Below, in pieces: positions 5,297 through 11,216 of a DNA stretch of 11,216 nt; positions within the stretch are counted from its first letter, which is position 1, and each line of letters opens with the position of its first letter. This stretch comes from DATKWV01 sp035529405 (GTDB lineage Bacteria > Planctomycetota > Phycisphaerae > Sedimentisphaerales > Anaerobacaceae): positions 1 through 11,216 of the forward strand of contig DATKWV010000206.1 in NCBI GenBank assembly GCA_035529405.1. The letters are read 5' to 3'. The translations under genes were made by a program, and so were the position numbers. The notes below the pieces were generated by a model. The model had not been told where the DNA came from. It saw only the letters and a program-made list of their open reading frames with translations, and ran no database searches.

Positions 5297-7114
5297 ATGG
5301 CTAAACTGCAGGCAAAGTTGGGCAGACGCCGCTTCCTCAGCCATAGTGCAAAATGGGTCGCCGCCGCTTCGATATTGCCCCTGGCGTGCAGGAATATCCA
5401 GGCCGATACGAACTCTCAAGTGTCGGTAACGCAATCGATTGCGCCGGACAAGATATATTTTAACGGCAAAATTGTCACCGTTGACGATAATTTTACAATC
5501 GCCCAGGCGATTGCGATAAAAAAAGACTCCTTCCTGGCGGTGGGCCACAGCACACAAATTCTCAAAACAGCCGGCCCAAATACACAAAAAATCGACCTCG
5601 CCGGTAAAACAGTTATACCCGGCTTAATAGACGCCCACGGCCATTCGGACTGGGCTGCCGTAAGTGAGTTTTCGGAAAGCCTCCCCGACGTCCGCACTGT
5701 ACCAGAGCTTCTTGACTCGATTGCTGAAAAAGCAAAAAGCAAAACCCCCGGCCAATGGATTTTTTACCCTAAGCTTTTTGCAACCAGGCTGCGCCAAATG
5801 CACTGGCCCACAAAGGCCCAGCTTGACCGGGCAGCTCCCCATAATCCCGTATTTCTGGATGGTACGTATGGCGGAATGGTAAATTCCTGTGCCTTGAGAG
5901 CCTGCAATATTACCGCAGAAACCACGCACGAAGGTGTTCTAAAAGAGGGCGGCCAACCGACGGGCCTGCTGCGATACTCAGCGTTCGAACTGCTCGAAGG
6001 CAGACCCCGGTACGATTTGACTTATGAGCAAAAGCTGCACGCAATTGTCAATATGATTAAGCGGTATAACAGTGTCGGAATAACAGGAATCAATATCGGT
6101 GTGGCTGGCCCGTCAACTTTGGAAATGTACCGTGACCTTCACAAACAAGGCAGGCTGACCGCAAGAATGCTTTTGACTGTCAATCTGGCCAGCCTGGGTT
6201 TAAGTGTCTCCGACCCAGCCGATAAAATCAGGGAAAGGGTTTCCGCCCTCGGTTTCCGCACGGGGTTCGGCGACAAATGGGTCCGTATCGGGGACTTGAA
6301 GCTGTTTCTCGACGGCGGCATTCTCACCGGTACTGCTTACCTCAGGCAGCCCTGGATGAAGGTATATCCGGACAGGGTAAAACAGGTGTTTGGTATCACC
6401 GACCCTGCCTACCGCGGCGTTTTGCGCTTTACAAAGCAGCAGTTGACGGAAGTTATGACCATTGCCGCCGACCTTGGATTCAGGTTCACGGCCCACTGCA
6501 CAGGCGGCGGCGGTGTCGATATTATGCTGGATTGTTACGAAAAGGTGGACAGGGTCAAACCAATAAAGCAGAGAAGATTTGCAATTACCCACGGCAACTT
6601 TTTTACTGCCGAGGCAATTAAAAGAATGAAAAAATTAGGCATCTATTCCGATTCCCAGCCCGCCTGGTTCTATAAAGATGCCGATGCTATGGAGTATCTG
6701 CTCGGCAGAGAATTGCTTAAAACCTTTCATCCTTATAAATCACTTTTTGACGCCGGCATTGTAGTTAACGGCGGCTCCGACCACATGGCCAGGTTCGATT
6801 CTTACACCTCAACAAATCCTTACAATCCCTTTCTGTCGATCTGGTCGGCGGTTACCAGAAAAACCGAAAGGGCAAACGTCATCAACCCCGAACAGGCGAT
6901 TTCAAGACAGCAGGCCCTCAGGATGTACACCATAAACAATGCTTATCCTTCTTTTGATGAGAATGTGCGGGGTTCTATCGAAGCGGGAAAACTCGCTGAT
7001 ATGGTTGTTTTGTCTGATGATATACTCACCTGCTGCGCCGATAACATAAAAACCATCGAAGCCGAAATGACAATGGTTGATGGCAAGGTTGTTTGGGGAA
7101 CACAATATGTATAG
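5297..7114 (+). CDS. Tat-exported amidohydrolase, YtcJ-like (amidohydrolase family 3)
   Basis: Metal-dependent hydrolase of the amidohydrolase superfamily, probably acting on an amide or N-acyl/formyl-type substrate outside the cytoplasmic membrane. The N-terminus carries a twin-arginine signal: Arg10-Arg11-x-Phe-Leu, then a hydrophobic stretch (about 20-30) ending Leu-Ala-Cys31. The cysteine could be lipidated, but Pro at -3 is atypical of a lipobox. The mature part has the beta-sandwich start (DKIYFNGKI), the HxH metal pair (His114, His116) after PGLIDA, a lysine in GDLKLFLDGG (Lys335), His400, His432 and Asp495 in GGSDH, all in family order. The 605 residues include the signal and the usual YtcJ insertions. 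AGG at 5287-5289 gives a good ribosome site. It overlaps the M20 gene by 8 bases. The true substrate cannot be read from sequence. Confidence 0.88.
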   Translation: MAKLQAKLGRRRFLSHSAKWVAAASILPLACRNIQADTNSQVSVTQSIAPDKIYFNGKIVTVDDNFTIAQAIAIKKDSFLAVGHSTQILKTAGPNTQKIDLAGKTVIPGLIDAHGHSDWAAVSEFSESLPDVRTVPELLDSIAEKAKSKTPGQWIFYPKLFATRLRQMHWPTKAQLDRAAPHNPVFLDGTYGGMVNSCALRACNITAETTHEGVLKEGGQPTGLLRYSAFELLEGRPRYDLTYEQKLHAIVNMIKRYNSVGITGINIGVAGPSTLEMYRDLHKQGRLTARMLLTVNLASLGLSVSDPADKIRERVSALGFRTGFGDKWVRIGDLKLFLDGGILTGTAYLRQPWMKVYPDRVKQVFGITDPAYRGVLRFTKQQLTEVMTIAADLGFRFTAHCTGGGGVDIMLDCYEKVDRVKPIKQRRFAITHGNFFTAEAIKRMKKLGIYSDSQPAWFYKDADAMEYLLGRELLKTFHPYKSLFDAGIVVNGGSDHMARFDSYTSTNPYNPFLSIWSAVTRKTERANVINPEQAISRQQALRMYTINNAYPSFDENVRGSIEAGKLADMVVLSDDILTCCADNIKTIEAEMTMVDGKVVWGTQYV

Positions 7115-8258
7115 TGAAGTCGTACAATTAGCTCAGCAGATGGTGGCCATACCAAGTATCAATCCTGAAGATGCCCACGCCCCTGAAAGCCCGTATGGTG
7201 AGTCACGAATGGCCGACTTCTTATGTGATTGGCTGAAAAAATACGGCCTCGATTGCCGTCGTCAGCAGGTGCAGCCGGGCAGGGAAAACGTCATTTCGCT
7301 GGCTGAAGGCCGCGACCGCAGCAGGACATTGTTGCTTAGCGCCCACATGGACACCGTTGACGTTAAGGGTATGACCATAGAGCCGTTTGAGCCGGCTGTA
7401 CGACAGGGTCGGCTGTATGGCCGCGGTTCCTGTGACACAAAGGGGCCGCTGGCAGCCCTGATGCTGGCCTTTCGTGACCGTGTGCTCAGCGGGCCTTTAC
7501 CTTGCAATCTCGTACTGTTGGCCACTTGCGGCGAAGAATACAATATGCTCGGTTCCGGCCATTATGCCCGGCTGGGCGATAACAAACCGGCCGCCGCCGT
7601 TTTCGCCGAACCAACCGGCTTTAATGTGGTAGTTGCCCACAAGGGCGCAGTACGATTAAAAATGACCTGCTACGGTACCAGCGCACACAGCTCCACCCCG
7701 GATTTGGGCGAAAATGCCATTTACACTATGACCACCGCCATCACTGCCGTACAGGATTATGACCGCACCTTCTCAGCCGAACACGCTGATGTATTACTTG
7801 GCCGCGAAACTATCACTGTTACTATTATCCGGGGCGGCCAACAGATTAATGTCATTCCCGACCGATGTGAAGCCCAGATAGACTGGCGCACCTTGCCCGG
7901 CAGGAACCCGGACCGCTGCCGTGAGCAGCTGTACCAGCTGTTGACTGAAAAAATACCGCCTGAAAAAATCTCTCTTGAGTTGCTTAGCGCCTATAATTCC
8001 ATCCAGACCGACCCGTCCAGCCCGCTGATTCAGGCGGTGCTTGCGGCAGCGGACAAAACTGTTCATAATCGCAATATTACTGCCGCTGCCTATACCACCG
8101 ATGCAGGCGCGTTCAAGGCCCTGAACATCCCGACCTGTATTTTTGGCCCGGGCGACCCCGCGCAGGCCCACACCCAGGGCGAATACATCGAATTGGAGCA
8201 GTTGGAAAACGGCTATCTTGCCTACAAGGCCTTTCTCGACGCCGACTGGACGCTGTAA
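7107..8258 (+). CDS. M20 family metallopeptidase/deacylase (ArgE/DapE/CPG2-like)
   Basis: Cytoplasmic zinc hydrolase of the M20 family, whose members cleave terminal amide or peptide bonds in small substrates. The metal and catalytic residues are all present: His80 and Asp82 (HMD), Asp110 (GRGSCD), Glu143-Glu144 (CGEE), Glu168 (AEPT) and His355 near the C-terminus. The dimerisation domain carries GTSAHSS with His194. At 383 residues it has the standard length. I chose ATG 7107 because GGGGA (7095-7099) lies 7 bases before it; an in-frame ATG at 7077 would add ten residues and enlarge the overlap. It overlaps the amidohydrolase stop by 8 bases, which implies translational coupling and a shared pathway. 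There is no signal peptide. Specificity among ArgE, DapE, dipeptidase and aminoacylase activities cannot be decided; isolation from arginine and lysine genes argues against a strict biosynthetic role. Confidence 0.9.
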   Translation: MYSEVVQLAQQMVAIPSINPEDAHAPESPYGESRMADFLCDWLKKYGLDCRRQQVQPGRENVISLAEGRDRSRTLLLSAHMDTVDVKGMTIEPFEPAVRQGRLYGRGSCDTKGPLAALMLAFRDRVLSGPLPCNLVLLATCGEEYNMLGSGHYARLGDNKPAAAVFAEPTGFNVVVAHKGAVRLKMTCYGTSAHSSTPDLGENAIYTMTTAITAVQDYDRTFSAEHADVLLGRETITVTIIRGGQQINVIPDRCEAQIDWRTLPGRNPDRCREQLYQLLTEKIPPEKISLELLSAYNSIQTDPSSPLIQAVLAAADKTVHNRNITAAAYTTDAGAFKALNIPTCIFGPGDPAQAHTQGEYIELEQLENGYLAYKAFLDADWTL

Positions 8259-8298
8259 TAATCGCCGCCCACCCATATCCCGGGAAAACATAAAACTG

Positions 8299-8327
8299 TT
8301 GATAAAGACCGTCAATGATAATATGGT
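8299..8327 (+). promoter_or_regulatory. Candidate sigma70-type promoter for the aldo/keto reductase
   Basis: TTGATA (8299-8304) and TATGGT (8322-8327) are spaced by 17 bases and match consensus at 5/6 and 4/6 positions. The site sits in the only sizeable gap (111 bases) of this plus-strand gene series, 42 bases before the reductase start. It would let the reductase, purB and pyrE be transcribed apart from the hydrolase genes. Consensus match by eye. Confidence 0.38.
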
Positions 8328-8369
8328 ATTGTGTTTGCCGGTGATGGTTGTTTCTTTTACAGGCAGGTT

Positions 8370-9341
8370 ATGCAAACGCGAAAATTGGGCAATACCGACT
8401 TGGTTTTGACCACTGTAGGCCTGGGCACCTGGGCCATCGGTGGTCCCTGGCAGTTCGGCTGGGGACCGCAGGACGACCAGCAGGCGGTCGAGACCATCCT
8501 CCGTGCATTTGAAACAGGGATTAACTGGGTCGATACCGCCCCGGTTTACGGTCTGGGCCACTCTGAACACCTTGTCGGAACCGTCCTGAAGAAAACCGCC
8601 TTCAGACCTTTGATTGCTACAAAATGCGGCCTGCTGTGGAACGATAAGAAACAAAAGGTCAACTGCCTCAAAGGTCGAAGTATTCGCAGCGAGTGTCACC
8701 AAAGCCTGAAAAGGCTTGGTGTGGATTGTATAGACCTGTACCAGGTACACTGGCCCCAGCCGCAGGAAGATATTGCCGATGCCCTGGAGATGATGGTAAA
8801 ACTGCAAAAAGAGGGTAAAATCAGGTACATAGGCCTGTCAAATTTCAACATTGAGCAAATCGAACTTGCCCGGCAGGTGGCGGAGATTGCGTCGCTTCAA
8901 CCCTCTTACAGTATGCTCCACCGCGAAATCGAAAATGACCTTTTGCCTTATTGTGCCCAATCCAATATCGCTGTCATCGTATATAGTCCTATGCAGAGGG
9001 GCCTGCTCACCGGAAAATTCAGCCCCGAGCGCCTTGCAGCTTTACCCATGGACGACCATAGAAGAAGAAATCGCGATTTCCAGGAGCCTGCGTTCACCTC
9101 TACGCTGCAGCTGGTCGAGCAATTACGTCCTGTTGCCGACCGCAACGGCGTCACTTTGGCGCAATTGGCGATTAGCTGGGTACTTCGACGCCCTGAGATT
9201 ACCGCTGCGATTGTCGGTGCCCGCAGACCCGAACAGATTGAGGAAACCGCCCCTGCATCCGACTTTGAATTGCCCGCCGAAGATATAGAGCACATCGAGC
9301 AGCTTTTGGCCGAACGTCTGCAAAAAATACAAAATGGTTAA
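8370..9341 (+). CDS. Aldo/keto reductase
   Basis: NAD(P)H-dependent oxidoreductase of the AKR superfamily with a TIM-barrel fold, acting on aldehydes or ketones in the cytoplasm. The catalytic tetrad is present in order: Asp55 and Tyr60 (in VDTAPVYG), Lys85 (ATKCG) and His127 (QVHWP). IGLSNF follows in the middle of the barrel, and the C-terminal cofactor region includes VGARRPEQIEE. The 323 residues are typical. I chose ATG 8370, because the protein then begins directly with the family's usual MQTRKLG-type strand. An in-frame GTG at 8331 would add 13 residues with no family resemblance. AGG at 8361-8363 is 6 bases upstream. The short gap to purB suggests co-transcription, but the reaction has no obvious link to purine synthesis. 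Substrate unknown. Confidence 0.9.
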   Translation: MQTRKLGNTDLVLTTVGLGTWAIGGPWQFGWGPQDDQQAVETILRAFETGINWVDTAPVYGLGHSEHLVGTVLKKTAFRPLIATKCGLLWNDKKQKVNCLKGRSIRSECHQSLKRLGVDCIDLYQVHWPQPQEDIADALEMMVKLQKEGKIRYIGLSNFNIEQIELARQVAEIASLQPSYSMLHREIENDLLPYCAQSNIAVIVYSPMQRGLLTGKFSPERLAALPMDDHRRRNRDFQEPAFTSTLQLVEQLRPVADRNGVTLAQLAISWVLRRPEITAAIVGARRPEQIEETAPASDFELPAEDIEHIEQLLAERLQKIQNG

Positions 9342-9357
9342 ACCGCGAGGGAAAAAA

Positions 9358-10815
9358 ATGAAAAATCCCGGAACGCCGGATGCGCAGTTGCAAACCCGAA
9401 GTTATACAAGTCCTCTCGTTGAAAGAAATGCTTCCAGACAAATGGCCGAACTTTTCGGTCCTCAAAAAAAGTTCAGCACATGGCGCAAACTCTGGCTGGA
9501 ACTTGCAAAAGCGCAGAAAAAACTTGGCCTGCCAATAAAACAAATACAAGTAGACCAAATGGCCGAACATATCGATGACATAGATTTTACAAAGGCCGCC
9601 CAATACGAAAAAAAATTCCGCCACGATGTCGTCGCCCACATTCATACCTTTGCCGACACCGCACCGGAAGCTGCCCCCGTTATTCATCTGGGCGCCACAA
9701 GTTGCTTTGTCGCCGATAACGCCGATTTGATTATTATGCGCTCGGCACTTCAAATTGTTGCAGCAAAACTGGCAGCGGTACTCAACCTGCTGGCCGGATT
9801 TGCCGAAAAGCATCGCTCCTTACCGACCCTGGCTTTTACACATTATCAGCCGGCCCAGCTTACCACCGTCGGTAAAAGAGCTGCCATGTGGGCCTATGAG
9901 TTTGTGATGGACTTAAAGGAAATCGAGTACAGGCTTGAAACGCTGCCCTTCAGGGGCGTAAAAGGTACAACCGGTACGCAGGCCGCCTTCCTGGCACTTT
10001 TCAACGGCAGCCACACCAAGGTCAAACAGCTTGATAAGGCAGTGGCAGACGCCTTTGGATTTAAGAATATCTGCCTGCTCACCGGCCAGACTTATCAGCG
10101 AAAAATCGACTCGCTGGTCATAAACTCACTTTCGCTGGTGGCACAATCAGCGCATAAACTGTGCAACGACATTCGTCTGCTGGCAAATCTCAAAGAGCTC
10201 GAAGAGCCGTTCGAAAAATCCCAGGTCGGCTCCTCAGCCATGCCTTACAAAAGAAACCCCATGCGCTGCGAAAGGGTTACTGCACTTAGCCGCCTGGTAT
10301 TGAGCCTGGCCACAAGCCCTCCGATGACCGCAGCCGAGCAGTGGTTTGAAAGAACACTCGATGACTCTGCCAACAGAAGAGTTGTTATTCCCGAAGCATT
10401 CCTCGCTGTTGACGGGATTTTGCAAATCCTTATCAATGTCCTCGACGGCCTGGTGGTTTATCCGAAAGTAATTGCCGCTCACGTTGAAGCCGAACTGCCC
10501 TTTATGGCCACCGAGAATATCCTCATGGCCGCGGTCAAAGCTGGCGGCGACAGACAAAAACTCCATGAAAAAATCAGGCAGCATTCGCTGGCTGCAGCGG
10601 CACAGGTCAAAAAACTCGGCAGAAAAAACGACCTCGTTGACCGCCTCAGAAAAGACCCGACTTTTGCAAACCTGGATTTTGGAAAAATCCTGAATCCCAA
10701 ACACTATATCGGCCGCGCCCCACAGCAGGTCGATGAGTTTATCACCGACATCGTAACGCCCGTCCGAAACAAATATCGAAAACAACTAAACAGAAAAGTT
10801 GAACTGAACGTGTAA
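9358..10815 (+). CDS. purB: Adenylosuccinate lyase, eukaryote-like form
   Basis: Cleaves SAICAR to AICAR and adenylosuccinate to AMP, each with release of fumarate, in purine synthesis. The fumarase/aspartase superfamily signature GSSAMPYKRN (residues 291-300) is intact and contains the catalytic serine on its mobile loop. His89 (RHDVVAH) and His162 (THYQPAQ) are the conserved active-site histidines. Several long segments, including FRGVKGTTGTQA, WFERTLDDSANRR and LPFMATEN, read as in animal ADSL, and the 485-residue length equals that of the human enzyme rather than the 430-456 of common bacterial PurB. I chose ATG 9358 because GAGGGA (9347-9352) is 5 bases upstream; an ATG at 9334 would overlap the reductase stop and add eight residues. 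pyrE follows after 21 bases, so a nucleotide synthesis operon is likely. Confidence 0.95.
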   Translation: MKNPGTPDAQLQTRSYTSPLVERNASRQMAELFGPQKKFSTWRKLWLELAKAQKKLGLPIKQIQVDQMAEHIDDIDFTKAAQYEKKFRHDVVAHIHTFADTAPEAAPVIHLGATSCFVADNADLIIMRSALQIVAAKLAAVLNLLAGFAEKHRSLPTLAFTHYQPAQLTTVGKRAAMWAYEFVMDLKEIEYRLETLPFRGVKGTTGTQAAFLALFNGSHTKVKQLDKAVADAFGFKNICLLTGQTYQRKIDSLVINSLSLVAQSAHKLCNDIRLLANLKELEEPFEKSQVGSSAMPYKRNPMRCERVTALSRLVLSLATSPPMTAAEQWFERTLDDSANRRVVIPEAFLAVDGILQILINVLDGLVVYPKVIAAHVEAELPFMATENILMAAVKAGGDRQKLHEKIRQHSLAAAAQVKKLGRKNDLVDRLRKDPTFANLDFGKILNPKHYIGRAPQQVDEFITDIVTPVRNKYRKQLNRKVELNV

Positions 10816-10836
10816 TACCCGCAAAGGATAACAATA

Positions 10837-11216
10837 ATGGACAGACAACTGTTAAAAAAACGAATCAAGGAAACAGCCTATCTGGAAGGTGATTTTGTCC
10901 TCCGCAGCGGAAAACGCAGCAAATACTACCTCGATAAATATCTTTTCGAAACCTGCCCGGATATATTAAAAGCGCTGGCACAGGAGTTTGCCGAACATGT
11001 TACCGGAGATGTTACTCTCATCGCCGGAGCCGAGCTTGGCGGCGTTGCGCTTGCCGCAGCAACCGCAATGGAAACCGGCAGGAACTGGGTCATTATTCGC
11101 AATTCAAAAAAAGCTTACGGCACAGGCAAGCTAATCGAAGGCGTATTGAAGCCCGAAGATGTGGTTCTGCTGGTCGAAGATATCGCCACAACCGCCGGAC
11201 AGGTCCTTGAAGCCGC
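10837..11216 (+). CDS. pyrE: Orotate phosphoribosyltransferase, 5' part (cut by window end)
   Basis: Joins orotate and PRPP to make orotidine monophosphate in pyrimidine synthesis. The first 126 residues are present and the gene runs off the window. The N-terminus has the typical GDFVLRSGKRSKYY orotate-binding region, the flexible-loop segment with KAYGTGKLIEG (residues 92-102) and the PRPP-binding motif VVLLVEDIATTAG (109-121). The motif differs slightly from the common DVVTTGGS form, having Ala where the first loop Gly is usual. AAAGGA at 10823-10828 lies 8 bases before the ATG, a strong ribosome site. It follows purB by 21 bases and is most likely in the same transcript. Because the C-terminus is missing, fusion to another pyrimidine gene cannot be ruled out. 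Confidence 0.9.
   Translation, partial: MDRQLLKKRIKETAYLEGDFVLRSGKRSKYYLDKYLFETCPDILKALAQEFAEHVTGDVTLIAGAELGGVALAAATAMETGRNWVIIRNSKKAYGTGKLIEGVLKPEDVVLLVEDIATTAGQVLEA

Noticed and set aside
4994..5587. Minus-strand open frame of 197 codons over the trxB end and amidohydrolase start
   Set aside because: It is a shadow of the plus-strand coding bias, with no motif and no plausible ribosome site seen.
7077..7106. Upstream ATG 7077 as the M20 start
   Set aside because: No ribosome site, a 38-base overlap with the previous gene and ten residues not typical of the family; ATG 7107 has GGGGA at good spacing.
7794..8807. Long minus-strand open frame of 337 codons across the M20 and reductase genes
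   Set aside because: Both plus-strand genes show complete catalytic motifs over the same bases; the antisense frame shows no recognisable motif and spans a gene boundary.
9199..9813. Minus-strand open frame of 204 codons over the reductase end and purB start
   Set aside because: It lies antisense to two well-supported genes and has no family resemblance.
1..11216. CRISPR array, tRNA or rRNA genes, transposase, phage or toxin-antitoxin genes
   Set aside because: I saw no spaced direct repeats, no tRNA-like cloverleaf and no matching protein motif on either strand by reading alone.

Overview
The window reads as an ordinary stretch of bacterial chromosome: compact, mid-GC by eye, almost fully coding, with no tRNA, rRNA, CRISPR array, insertion sequence or phage gene that I can see. 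Twin-arginine export, a phosphatidylserine/phosphatidylethanolamine pathway, a PilZ protein and membrane-anchored envelope proteins point to a Gram-negative-type, probably environmental bacterium. A Planctomycetota (Phycisphaerae-like) source would fit the gene content and the eukaryote-like adenylosuccinate lyase. That placement is an inference from general familiarity, not something the sequence proves.

Layout. Bases 1-168 hold the strong terminator of a gene outside the window, a candidate promoter and a small tandem repeat. Then come psd and pssA (169-1832, +), two consecutive steps of phosphatidylethanolamine synthesis. Convergent to them is a PilZ c-di-GMP-binding protein on the minus strand (1868-2638), whose ribosome binding site contains a run of nine G. 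Divergent from it is an unrecognised membrane-anchored protein (about 2853-4166, +) with an ambiguous start. After a 123-base gap holding a hairpin-forming repeat comes a plus-strand series: thioredoxin reductase (4290-5285), a Tat-exported YtcJ-type amidohydrolase (5297-7114), an M20 metallopeptidase/deacylase overlapping it by 8 bases (7107-8258), an aldo/keto reductase probably with its own promoter (8370-9341), adenylosuccinate lyase (9358-10815), and the 5' part of orotate phosphoribosyltransferase (10837 to the window end).

How the genes work together. psd and pssA convert CDP-diacylglycerol plus serine to phosphatidylserine and then phosphatidylethanolamine. The amidohydrolase and M20 enzyme are translationally coupled and may process one amide or peptide-like substrate, the first outside the cytoplasmic membrane and the second inside. 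purB and pyrE form a nucleotide synthesis pair. No new multi-gene system is evident. The points most worth checking are the animal-like adenylosuccinate lyase, the G9 tract in the PilZ ribosome binding site, the A7 tract and competing starts of the unknown envelope protein, and the repeat between that gene and trxB.
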